64,000 bases of DNA, taken from NCBI GenBank assembly GCA_025618425.1, contig CM046846.1:28359385-28423384 (forward strand). The letters run 5' to 3'. Shown one piece after another: positions 1-11,214 of this stretch. Position numbers and translations under genes: made by a program. This stretch comes from Heliocidaris tuberculata. Lineage: Eukaryota; Echinodermata; Echinoidea; Camarodonta; Echinometridae. Positions within the stretch are counted from its first letter, which is position 1, and each line of letters starts with the position of its first letter. The notes beneath the pieces are model-generated. The model did no database searches. It saw nothing but the letters and a program-made list of their open reading frames with translations, and was not told the origin of the DNA.

Positions 1-1576
1 CTCCTTTTTGTTAGCTTTTGTTTTTGTTCTTTGTTTTGTTATATTTTTTTGCTTAATATAATCACACAAAAATAAAAAGGCTGTAATTATATCCTTGATT
101 TTTTTTCTTTTTAACAGAAATTTTTTACTTGATATTTGCTTGCTGTTTTCCTTGCTATTATGTAATTCATGGCATCCTAGACTGACTTTTGTATCAAAGC
201 CAAAAATATAACGAGTACCCTTAAGCTTGGCAAACTTGTTACTGCCACTCATTTGAGATGTTTCAGCATTCTTTGTTTTCTATATTTGCCCTCTTTCCCT
301 TGTGTAAATATTTTCCCCAAAAATCTATTTCTGTATTGAATGCTTTGAACTACCAACACTTTTCAATATTCATACCCTACTTTTGAAAGTCACCCGAGAA
401 GTTATAACATGGCTACAATAATGAAAAAGTGTAAACCACTCTAAGAAGACCTACCTTACGCAAACAAACAAACAATTGTCGGTGACCAGGCATTGACCGT
501 ACCTTGAGATAACACAATGGTGTTTGTGACTAGGCCTACATCTTTGCACTTTTGTCTAAATTCTTAATTAGTACCTTGAAGATGAAGGACTTACACAGAA
601 GTACTTGGTTTAGGTTTGTTGTAAAGTACAGAGATATAACATGTTATGAAGACATTCCTGTTTTTCATTTCCCTCTCATTCAATTCCAAAAGAATTCAAC
701 ATTTAAAAAAAAAATTATTTTAATATCAATTTCTTCAGGTCTGACGATTTTATTTTAGGGACAAATTTTAGTAAGAAATCTAGCAAAAAAATTACGGCAT
801 TTTTTCTTTGTTCACAAATACACTAAAAGCTCCATGAAAATCTATGAAAACATCAAGTACTACTGACAACAAGGGCTTCAGAGAATGTTATGCACTCAGG
901 TTGCTGTCCACTTTGTTTCTGGATCTTTTGACAGGCTTTATGACCTATTTCCCATCAAATAATCCAATTTGTTTCGGGCCAAATTAGTCATAATCATAAT
1001 GGGACTTTGACCTTCGTATGACAGTCACCCATCCACGACTCCAAATTGAATGCAAACAAAGCGGTAGGAAGCATGGACTTGACTAAACCGACTGCCTAAA
1101 TAGATTACTTGAGCAGGTCCTTCTACAATGTGGAGCTATGTCTACAGGTAGGAGCAGATCGAAGAATCAGGTGAAAAAAAAAAAAGTTGTTTTTTTTTTA
1201 TGGAAAGGTCTATCTTCTTTACAGACGTGTCTATGGTTTTCCAGATGCAAGGTCTGGAATCACCGACTAAATTATAGGGTCACTTTTTTATTTCCAATGT
1301 CAAATTTAAGTGTGATGAGGAAAAGGGTCCAGACAGAAACCAAATCGATATAAAATGTCACTGTAGATTTTGGTAGCCATCAAACAAGTGTCTGCAAAGT
1401 GCATCAATATGGGTTTTTACACCAAGTAGTAAATCACTTTGAGATCTCCAGTTTAGGTGTAAGGATGTCCTTTAAGATCAACAGGTATCTGTATGCATGA
1501 TGGAAGACAGTCATCGGTCATGAATCTAGAGAGTTTATTTCTTTAGAATTTGGAGGAGGAAAATTGATGGCAGAAT

Positions 1577-1919
1577 TTAAAGGGTGACTAAATTAGAGAG
1601 AAAAAGGGTGCTGTTTCCATGTATTTTTGCATTCAAATCACGAATCTGCCGGGGCCTGCGTGCGCGCACGGTATATAGGTAGGTGGAATATTTTCCCTTA
1701 CTTCTCGTACGTCACAGATCACGTGATCATGATGTCGCTCGATGGGTTTTTTTTAGGGGCGGGGCTTATGACTGTGTAAATCAGCAAAAATGTACTCTTC
1801 AAATGATTATGAAATACGACTGAATGCATAAAAAAGTGTGTGATAGATATTTTTCGGCTCCTGATGACTCCTTCCTACGAAAAATGGGCAATTATTTTTT
1901 TATTTTAGTCACCCTTTAA
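1577..1919. mobile_element. TTAA-flanked MITE of a second family, with a promoter-like GC-rich core
   Basis: 343 bp bounded by TTAA. The ends are inverted repeats: TTAAAGGGTGACTAAA on the left and, reverse-complemented, the same 16 bases on the right, then diverging. No coding capacity. The core is GC-rich for this window and contains the perfect palindromes CGTGCGCGCACG (1659-1670) and GATCACGTGATC (1717-1728), a TATATA at 1672-1677 and a GGGGCGGGGC box (1756-1765). Single copy in the window. Confidence 0.75.
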
Positions 1920-3112
1920 GTGATAAGGAATGCTTGAGGTCAGCAAGAGAATTTGAATAACTTTTTTATAAATTAAAGAAGCTAATTATTCCCCACTCCC
2001 CCACAAAGGTTCATGTATGTTCTAAGCGTTACGGCTGTATTTTCATGTGCTGTTATATGCTACAGTGATTCAGATTAATACTAACACAAGATTGATCAAC
2101 TGTTAATCTGTGACTGAATTTGTGGGTGAGGAATCAAAACATGATATTGTTTGCAACTATTAATTTAGAAATTCACTTCATTCCTGCAAATTTTTTTGAT
2201 GACTGTGTGATGTGAGAATTTCCAATGTATTTGAAGACATCGAAGTATGTACAAGTATAAGTTTGTCATATATGTTTGGAAAGATCAAAATCGAAAAAGG
2301 GCAATGTGTTAACATCTCTTACTAAAAACCCCGAGATGTGACCCTAGCCTTACTACATCGACTCCATACCAAACCGCTCATCTCCCAAATCAACTCCTCA
2401 CTGAGGGAGTGGATGAGCCTGGATGCGACACGGAGGTCAACCAGCAAGGTCAAGGGTCATATCAGTAGGTGTGATGAAGGTGGGAATGAGCCCCAGTGGA
2501 CTCCAACTCACCCCCTCGTAAAGCTGATTGGAAAGGACTCGAAAACTCATTACCAATTCATAATACCATGCAATTTCTTGATTTCTCGACCAGACATCTA
2601 TATTGGGACATCAAGTTGGTTGGAAGGCCCCCCTCCCTGAAAATTCTCACCGAGGTTGCATCGGAATGGACCTGACAGTTCTTGAATGATGAGTTCATTG
2701 TCAGAGCTAAAGGCCATCACCAATTTGGCTGAATGAAATCTAATTCAGACCTTCAAAGTGGAGTGGTTATTTGAGTTTTATGAATCAATCCCATTTTTCG
2801 AAGACGTCTGTACTTTCTCTTCAGAACTTTGAACTATTACTGTGTCTGCTTTACAAATAGTATGTACTTCATGTTCTGAAATAGAATTAATGTTGTTACA
2901 TACAAAAAAATTTGTCTTAACAGTGTTATTATTTTAGGCCACTTATAGAAAAAATGTCCCTGTGGAAACTTCTTGAAGGCTTTTGCATAGTTGATTCTGT
3001 TTGTGCATGTCTTTCCAAAATTTCTTGATTACTCTTCAATGATGACTGTGTCTTATCACCTGACCAAAGTTCTACGCATGGCACAGGATATGAAAGCATT
3101 TCATTTTTTTTA

Positions 3113-3168
3113 GAGCAAAAGGGCATTAACTCTGGGTTAAATGACAACAGTTAATGTCCTTTTAGCTC
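3113..3168 (+). repeat. Short fold-back repeat, family copy 1
   Basis: Left arm GAGCAAAAGGGCATTAACT pairs with right arm AGTTAATGTCCTTTTAGCTC, leaving a 17-base loop. It is the most regular hairpin of a family with copies at 5989, 23391, 23476, 37722 and 48114. Confidence 0.75.
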
Positions 3169-5334
3169 TCAGCAGATATGAAATTTCTTCGAAAACAAGA
3201 AAATAGACTATGTAAACAAGTGTTCTGCTTTTGATCTCTTGTTGTACAAGGAATTACACTGAGATCACAAGAGTCTCGACCCTTCTTATCTCTCCCGCTG
3301 TTCCATATCTTCCCCTTCAACTGCAAAATGTCAACAGATTTTGCTTCCAGTTTTGAAATTGTTTGAACAAAACAAATAACCGAATTGAAAGGGATCTTGA
3401 GGGGGAAACTGTGCTCAAGGCTTCCCAGTTTGATGGGGGAATCTCTCAAAGGTTACGCCACTGGGTTACTGTCCAGAGGTGTTACTTTTGGAGGCTCTGT
3501 GGAGAGTGTGGTGTGGTTTGGACTATTCATGTTCTAAATAACTCCATGTGAACTTTGGGGATTATATGTTCAAGGGCAGAGAGATGATTCTAAGGAGCAG
3601 GAAGGTTGACATCATGAATGGAAGAGGGATAGGGGGTAAGAGGCGAGACTGAAAAGGTAGCTTCAATTCATGAGAGGAGTGGACTGAACAGAATGTGTGA
3701 ATCATCAAGAACAGTTCATTCTCGCAAGGGGTGGGAGTGACTGAAAAAGTTGAAGAAAAAGACTTGTGGATAGAATTGTGACGGAATTAATTTACGAATG
3801 ATCGAAGATACTTCAAAAGCCTACCAAAATAATCTTAAATTTTCATTGCAGGGCATGACCAAAAATGTAATTTTTACAATTTGAATTAGAGATATCAATT
3901 AAACTGGAAATGAACAGATTCATATACAACTGACAGAAAACTATACATACTGTCAACAAACATATCTAGAGATTGACAGACAGATCTGCAGATCAACAGC
4001 AACAGACTCAATTGATGTTTAAAGGGGGAGACAAGAGAGTAGGAGGACTAAATTGTGATGGGTTTACTCGTAAATACCCAAAGACAATTTTATTTGAGAT
4101 GTTCTCTGCAAAGGCTTCAAGGATTACTTCATGGATCAATAAAGTGAGAGAGGGTCCTAAAGAAAAGTTGAACTTGCCAATTTCCGCGCTAGACATGGGT
4201 GTATTTGTAACTGTCAATTTCAGCTCCCATCGCCATGACGATGTCACAAAAAGTAGTCAATTTGAGGAAGGAAAGCATCATTCAAAGGATTAGGGAAGAT
4301 GAGCGAATCGGACGAGGAAATTCACATCATGCCCTGGGGACAAGGATGCACCGTTTCTTTCGGGTCGAGTAAGGGATTCCTCATGAAGCGTTTGTGTTTG
4401 GATGTGAAATTTCACAAGAATACTTGCTACTGCAGCTTCTTGCTATTACCTTGTTTTTTTCAATAAATTGCTGCTTTTTAATTTCAAATAATGTGACCCT
4501 ATGCTTTGAATGCTATCCACTTATTTCATTAAAAAAAAAGGATTCCGAACATTTTCCATTGTAATATAAGGGCATTTTGATTATATAGCAGCATAAATTT
4601 TATTCCTATACATTTTCAAATTCAAGCCTTTTACACGAGAGATTTTGCCATGTTCATTTTGATTTTCATTGCATGATTTTATAACCAGACTATTAGCTGA
4701 TTGATGTAGATCACCGACTTCAGTCTGGGTCAAGAATTATTCAAATTGACTCACCAGCCAATAGGTTATCTTTATCACTAATCATGTGATAAAATCATGT
4801 TTTCACTGATGAATAATTTGAAAATTATCTTGATTTATCTGAATTCTGAAAAAGTTCGCTGATAATAAAACTTTTCTTTTAAAAGGGTGATATTTATCTG
4901 ATTTTATTGATCAATTTTCTTTTGAGGCTGAAAAGGAGACCTCAAGGAAGTAGAAAAGGAAAATATTATCACTTCCTGCAATTCAGCCTTTCCATTCTGA
5001 AAGGCTTCTTTAGGAGAATTCAAAAGGCTAAATGTAAATGATCCCTTTCATCTATTCATTAACTCTCAAAGCTAAATAAATTTGCCTTGAATTAACTGGG
5101 TAATTTGGTGAGAGGAAATGTACAAGGATGTTTCAGCTATTGACCGTTGCAATTTTTCTCCTAATTGTTGCCCTCTTTCAATTCGCCCCTTTTCAAAATT
5201 TGCTAACTACTGCTTTCATGATTTTTCTCTCCGTGATTTTCTTTTTTTCTTCCCTTTTTTACATCTGTCTGCAACCATGTGTGGATAACTTATGCTTGTT
5301 ATTTGTACAGTCATCATTGGCAAACAATAACTGA

Positions 5335-5390
5335 AACTGAAGTTTACCAGGGAGCTGACAGGGAGGTTTTCATCACAGCAAACTTCAGTT
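5335..5390 (+). repeat. Perfect 11 bp inverted repeat
   Basis: AACTGAAGTTT at 5335-5345 and AAACTTCAGTT at 5380-5390, loop 34 bp. No sign that it belongs to the fold-back family above. Confidence 0.75.
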
Positions 5391-5988
5391 ATTTGGGGAG
5401 CAAAAACAGAGAGCAGCATTTTGCGAAGTTGTGATGACAATACTGAATTCTACAAAGAAGACATAAATGAAAGTTATGAAATAATCTGATTTCACTAGTG
5501 TCAAGGTGACGGTTTAATTGCTTGTAAAGGGTGCAAATTCTCAAGTTGGCCTACGCCCTGAAGTTTTTCTTTCACAAGTTTTCAAGCTTTTCAGAGTAAA
5601 TGTATGCTTTGTAGCAAAAATTTACCAGTAATTCTTAGGCTACTTCTAAAACTCATCTCTTCGTCATTTTGTTCTTTTCAGGAAATGTAACAAATACTAG
5701 TCTAATACCAATGGAAGAAAAAGAAAGACTCCCCATTATATATGTCCCCAGCCCACTAAAAATGTAGAACTATCAAATGACCTCATATGACCTTTCACCT
5801 CAGAGGAATGACCTGAGGGGCTCAAGCCATAAAAGTGGTAGGGTGTCTGGCCCATCAACTGAAAAGACAGCATGAAAATAAACAATAGGGAGAGGGATGG
5901 GAGTTCATGTTCTCCAGGCAATAAACAGACTCTGAGTTGATGATGGATTAATGTGCTACCCTCATTCCAGAACTCATGTCGGCCTGCT

Positions 5989-6050
5989 GAGTGCCAGAAG
6001 GGTGTTTAACAGCTCATATGCTTTTACAAGAATTAACACACTTCTGGCTC
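5989..6050 (+). repeat. Short fold-back repeat, family copy 2
   Basis: Left arm GAGTGCCAGAAGGGTGTTTA pairs with right arm TTAACACACTTCTGGCTC. The loop contains CTCATATGCTTTTACA, close to the loop of copy 3. Confidence 0.75.
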
Positions 6051-6059
6051 ATAGAGGAT

Positions 6060-6130
6060 AGTGTGCATGTGGGTGTGTTTGTGTGTGGGTGGTTGAGTGT
6101 GTGTGGGTGGGTGAGTGTGCGTGTTTGTCT
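6060..6130 (+). repeat. GT-rich microsatellite
   Basis: Imperfect GT dinucleotides interrupted by GGTG and GAGTG units over about 70 bp. Confidence 0.85.
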
Positions 6131-8046
6131 CTAACTTCATGCAGAGAGTGGGTTCTCTATAATGTGGAAGTTGTTCTAGATGTTGTTCTTATAAGTAACT
6201 GAGCTATAAATGTGTCAAGACTTTTTAACATCAACTATGAGGGGAATTTGGTAATTTGCATTGGCTTCTTGCATTTAGTGGGGGTATCCATCTCTGACAA
6301 ACGATCATGGTTCACTTTACAAATTTTAAAAACTCTCTTTGCAACATTTTCTCTTTCAAATGTCAAGTATCAAATACATAGCAGGTAGTCGGCTACAAAC
6401 AAGCAATAACTGCTACATTTTGGATCATAAAACTTCTGAAAATTCGATAAATCAATTACTCTAAATCGGCTCATATGACCTTTCTAAGAAGTCACATGGC
6501 CCTCAGAGATCTCTACCAAAGGAATGCGTGTTGTCTGGAGCATTAAAAAGAAAATCAAATTATTTTCGGACTGTGTCAAATTAACACTTTGTACAATGTG
6601 AGCAATCGCCTTTCACTGATTAACCCCCACATTAAGACCCACAAAGGGTGGAAATTATCAATTTTGTTTGTCCTTTGGGGACACACTAGTATTTCTTGTT
6701 ATGAATCCGGTAAATTGATCCTACGAGCCTTGTGGGGCGAAAGCTGTAATTTGGGGCCTCCATTCTTTGCGACTGTCGGTCACTCAACTTCATCTTCAAA
6801 GCAAAAAAAATTCATGACAGGGGGGACACGGTGATAATGCACCTAGACTTGTGGCCGACCATGAAATATACACGGATTGATATGTGTGAACAACAACGGC
6901 TTTCTGACGGGGAAGCATTAAAGGGTCATCGGCGGCAGGAGATTATCCCGGGTGCAGAGAATTCCCTCCTTTGTCATAAAGCCCAAATTAGAAACACTTT
7001 CTAAAATGGCTGCATGTCAGAATAGATGGATTGTTGCAAAGTGTTACAAACTTTCAATTACCCCTTCCCCCAATATTCTCTTCTTCTTCTTTTTTTCATT
7101 TTGCCAGAAGTACATGCGAATCTCATTAACTTTTGAATGTTCCTACTTCAAACTATTCTGCTCTTAAATGTACTATCCGAATTCTTAACATTCCTCCATG
7201 AATGACCTTTCTAGTATATCATATTTTTATAATTACCCAAAAAATTACTCCTCTGAGTATTCTTTTTAAATAAAGTATAAAGGCTTACTACTTTTTGCTT
7301 AGAGAGGACTCTCTCAGTGAGGGGACATAAATGCCAATGATTTGCATTTCTGATAAACTACTGCAACAATATTTTACGTTCTTGATATCAGCGAGTTGTA
7401 TTGATATGTATGTGTTGTTATACTTTTAATGAATATATGAATAACTCAATGCGAATGTCCATATATATGGTGTACACAAGCAAATTCTGGGGCATCTGAT
7501 GATCTCTAATATTTCTTTAGTTTGGGATTTTGCATAATCATTGCATTTATTTGTTGAATAAAAAGACAGAAGACATTGACAAAAGTGTACGAGTGAAGAC
7601 TTTTGGATCTCAGGCTGCAAAGGAACCTAAAAACCAAATCCATGTTGCACTCATAATGCTGGGAGCGCGTCAGTCTAATTATCGATATCCTGTGTCATGA
7701 GCGGTGGCCGACTCATATTTTGACAACCCCACGTCGAGCCTTGCAGGTTGCCGTTGGTGGAATCGTGACACACGAGGGCCCTGACACAACATGAATGTTG
7801 TCCCCTAACATGTGGGATGTGTTATGTTGTCATGGCGAGAAAGGATCCAATGCCTGATGTGGGCCTGTTCTTCATTTTGGGCTCGGGTTGGAAGTTGAAG
7901 ATTGCCCCATGAAAGCCACCATGTTTTTATAGTTTCCTCTACAAAAACACTTTTCATGATTTAACTAGATCTTTCAACATTGTCATAAAGACCTTTATCC
8001 TTGAAATATGGAATGATACTCTATCATCAAAGTGTAATATAATGCT

Positions 8047-8461
8047 TTAACCCTTTCAAGACAATTGACCACATTTTGTGGTTTGGCTCAATATCTTTTG
8101 ATTCAGAGCTCTAAAAAATATACCTGATGCATGAGTAGAAAGAGTAAAATTTTCTGCACACACTACGTCCATTTTTGTTGCATGACCATATTGCGTTTGA
8201 TGCCAGGAATTTTAAAAACGAGAATAAGCTTTAAAATCCTTAAATTGGCAACACATTGAAAGGTTCAGAATCATTGTTTTTTATCAAAATTGGCAATTTT
8301 TAAAAATTTTCGACAAAATTGCTAACCGTGTATATTGTTTTCAAAGATATTACACCTTATAGAAACATGTAGCAGTAAAAGAAAAATATTATTGTTGCCA
8401 ATTTGAAGAACAAAATGTGATTAATTTAGATCTTAAATAATTACTGTCATGAAAGGGTTAA
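8047..8461 (+). mobile_element. piggyBac-like MITE, copy 1 (complete)
   Basis: A 415 bp non-coding element flanked by TTAA on both sides. The left end reads TTAACCCTTTCAAGACA and the right end, reverse-complemented, reads TTAACCCTTTCATGACA: a 17 bp terminal inverted repeat including the TTAA, with one mismatch. TTAA duplication followed by CCC is the hallmark of piggyBac-superfamily ends. No transposase remnant is present, so it is a non-autonomous derivative. Two further copies of nearly the same length occur in the window. Confidence 0.85.
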
Positions 8462-8647
8462 GCCACACTCTTCTCTCTTTCAGTTTTCAAGAGCTAATTC
8501 TGAATTTCCCACAGTTGTTTATTTCAGCTCTCCCAAATTTTTTGTATTTGAGAGGTTTTTAAAAAGTTTTCTTTTTTTAGCTTTCATGAACCAAACCACC
8601 TTCCGCTTTACAACTAGATGTACTTGCATGCGAGTAGGCCTACTCAC

Positions 8648-8899
8648 CATCATCAGTATCACCAGCGATGATCACGTTGATCTGTGAAGGGTTTCCAATC
8701 CTGCCACCCATGGGGTTGCTGAGCGTGACTTGGAAGGTCTCGTCCTCCTCATAGAGGGAGTCATCGATGATCAGGATGCGGCAGTAGGCGAGGTCCTCTC
8801 CCTTGTCGAAGGCCACCATGTTGTCAGGGTCTTCCTCCATTCGGCTGATGTAGTCAGAGAAGGACAGGACTGGGGAGGGGTCGGAGCCAGTGGCAGATC
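8648..8899 (-). CDS. FREM2: FREM2/ECM3-like protein, internal exon D: C-terminal half of the second Calx-beta domain
   Basis: Internal exon of 252 bp (84 codons), the most downstream exon I can support. The acceptor ends AATGTAG, the donor is GTGAGT, and both ends are phase 1. The codon shared with exon C gives Gly. The peptide holds [47 protein letters not shown] and VIIAGDTDD: the F-x-x-G-E, I-x-D-D-x-x-E-x-x-E-x-F and closing D-x-D-D signature of Calx-beta. GC content is strongly raised against the flanking intron. The donor overlaps a TAGGCCTA palindrome. The next exon was not found down to position 1, so the protein continues outside the window or in an exon I missed. Confidence 0.93.
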
Positions 8900-10628
8900 C
8901 TACATTGTGTCAGGAAGGGAACAAATGACAGATAAACAAGGTTAATAGTTATTCCTTGCTTAAAAGGAAACATAGTAATTTCCATTGCCATCATTATCTT
9001 TGTGAGGCAAAGATGGGTACAACTGATCTTGGCATAAAATTTAAGATACGCCTCAATACTTCCAGAAGAGCATCAGGGTAATGAGACATTCTCGTACAAC
9101 AAGGTTTCTGTAGGGGGTTTTGGGAAAGGGGTCCACCTACAAGATCTTTGGTTGATTAGACATGAAAGTTTTTTTGTTTTTTTTTAACTTTGCATGATAA
9201 AATATATGTTTCTTTGCACTTTTTCAAATAAAGAAGGAAGCCAGAAATACCTATGATGTTAAGAAATCAATAAGTTCAGATATATGTAATCCTTTAGTCT
9301 GTGAGGTTTGACTTTTGAAGTAATCCTATCCAAAAGCAGCCGCTAATCAATGGCCTAACTTTAAAAGAGCAACAAATACCCAACTACCGGACAACAGCAA
9401 GTCAAGTTAGCTGTGCAATGGAGAAGAAAAAGAGCCCTAATTAGGGGAAACAAGAACCCTGTAATCAATGTTTTGGATGGTTGAAGAACAGAATTGGGAT
9501 CCTCCTACTGCACTTAAACCCTGTAATTTGATTGATTTTCCAAGTCCAGGACCAATAACATGATTGATCCTTTTATTAACAAGTTTCTTTGGATGTTTAT
9601 GCGGGCAAGACTAAACTTCCTCACTTTAACCATTCAATTCAAAGACTTTAGAGGAGATATTGACCTGTTTAGTAAAGATTTCAGTTGGGTTACTGCTTTC
9701 AAGTATCAAACAGGAGTTGGTCCTTTTTAAGGGGTGATTAAGGGGTACTCCTTAATCATTAGGGGATCAAATGGGGTGCGTTATGGCTGATTTGCTACTC
9801 TGTGGATGAGATTATGATGTAACAGTACAGTTTTCAAGATTCGGGCTATTGAAAACAGGAGGGTGAATGACTTCTCGGAGTTACTGGTTGAGCGAGTGCT
9901 GTAAATGAAGTCTTTCAGATGCTTGCATGGACACACGAGAACAGATACCTGCGCGAAGACAATACTGTTGGCTTACTACCATTTAACTGAAGCCTTGGGA
10001 CTGCTATTGGAGCCAAATATACCATATCAATATCTCTCCCCAACACCCTATCCCCCCATTTTTTCTGTTTCTACTTATCCCAGTCTTTTATTACTTGGCA
10101 ATCAAATTGGTTTCAAATTAGTGTCATATGAACAGGCAAGCTGAGGCTTTTAAAAAGTGCCTCGCTGAACAATAACTGCCACAGTGATGGGATTAAGGGT
10201 CCAAAGCTGCTTTTAACGTCACTTCTGTCTCTTCTGACTCGGGATGACCTGTGGATGAACCGCTAAGAAATTCTGATGATGGAAAGTAACCATTTTAATA
10301 GTGAACTCCTATCAGGATATGCTCCTTTCTCTCCTTCAAGACTCAACATCCATCTCCCCTTTCAATTTGAGGCATCATGACCACAAACGAATGGGGGATG
10401 AAGATATGCCCTACTTTGTGACCTTCTCCCTTATCCTTCTCGATGATCTCCCCTCCCAATTTTTTACCTCTGCTAACTAATACAGTCCACTGCTAAAACA
10501 GCAAGAAAAATTGATGCTTCCAGCCTTATTTTGAGTAAACTCCTGACCTTCTGAATTATGGACTTGAACCATTTGAATTTTGACTTTCATATTGATCACC
10601 CAATATATTTGCATGTTTGTTTGTTTAC
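8900..10628 (-). other. Intron C-D of the FREM2-like gene
   Basis: A 1729 bp phase-1 intron, donor GTAAAC and acceptor AATGTAG, splitting the second Calx-beta domain. Apart from a small inverted repeat at 9736-9757 (GATTAAGG against CCTTAATC) it holds no recognisable element. A 79-codon ORF inside it resembles nothing known and is unsupported. Confidence 0.85.
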
Positions 10629-10757
10629 CTGGTATGGTGGCGCAACTGGCCATAAGTTCTTGTGAGAGATCTCCAGTACGCCTGATGGGAACAAGGAATT
10701 CACCGATGTCCTCTTCGATAACGTAGTTGTCTGGGAGATCGATGAACACACCAGATT
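10629..10757 (-). CDS. FREM2: FREM2/ECM3-like protein, internal exon C: N-terminal half of the second Calx-beta domain
   Basis: Internal exon of 129 bp (43 codons). A pyrimidine-rich acceptor ends TTTCCAG, and the donor is AG/GTAAAC. Both ends are phase 1, and the codon shared with exon B gives Glu, so the reading frame continues exactly. The peptide has SGVFIDLPDNYVIEED, then GEFLVPIRRTGDLS, the opening strands of a second Calx-beta domain. Position and phase match exon A, suggesting the two domains arose by tandem duplication. An ORF that runs on past the donor is intron read-through and is not part of the protein. A CAT microsatellite starts 124 bp upstream in gene sense. Confidence 0.9.
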
Positions 10758-10880
10758 CTGGAAAGAAGAACAAAATGTAGACCGGTTGAGATCGACAGAT
10801 CATCAGTTTGAGAGCGAAGGACTATTATTTTTTCTTTCTTTCTACAACCCATCAATCTTGCCTTATCTTAGAGTCAACTT

Positions 10881-10985
10881 CTCACCATCACCATCAGCAT
10901 CAGCATCATCATCATCATAATCATAATTGCCATTATCATCATCTTTATCATCATAATCATCATCATCTTCACTACTGTTATCATC
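10881..10985 (+). repeat. CAT microsatellite upstream of exon C (gene sense)
   Basis: Imperfect CAT/CAG/TAT trinucleotide array of about 105 bp, 124 bp from the exon C acceptor and in the same strand orientation as the array beside exon B. Confidence 0.9.
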
Positions 10986-11170
10986 TAGAATGAAAACCAT
11001 CTTCATCGCCATCATCACAACATCAGCATCTACATCCGAATTATCATCACTCCTTCAACTAGCACCATCATTCTGAAAAGACACATAAAAATCTGATCAT
11101 AATCGGCAACAAATGGGACTTTCCTTTGTCTCATTATACAAGCGCTGTAAAAAGAAAGTGCAATCACACA

Positions 11171-11214
11171 CAGTGTGTATGTGCATATGTAGGTGTGTGT
11201 GTGTGTGGGGGGGG
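11171..11214 (+). repeat. GT microsatellite ending in eight G
   Basis: GTGTGTATGTGC, then a pure GT run, ending in GGGGGGGG at 11207-11214. Confidence 0.85.

Larger units (their letters stand above)
1..8647 (-). other. Intron downstream of exon D (continues off the window)
   Basis: At least 8.6 kb after the exon D donor without an exon I can defend. It holds a 343 bp TTAA-flanked MITE, one copy of the piggyBac-like MITE, two short fold-back repeats (3113-3168, 5989-6050), an 11 bp inverted repeat (5335-5345 and 5380-5390) and a GT-rich tract. Regions of higher GC at about 2330-2660, 6690-6960 and 7670-7915 have neither Calx-beta motifs nor good splice borders; they may be conserved non-coding sequence or repeat relics. 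The remainder looks like ordinary AT-rich intron. A small missed exon cannot be excluded. Confidence 0.6.

Noticed and set aside
2338..2640. 100-codon plus-strand ORF in a GC-raised region
   Set aside because: No similarity recognised to transposon or host proteins; no start context or splice borders.
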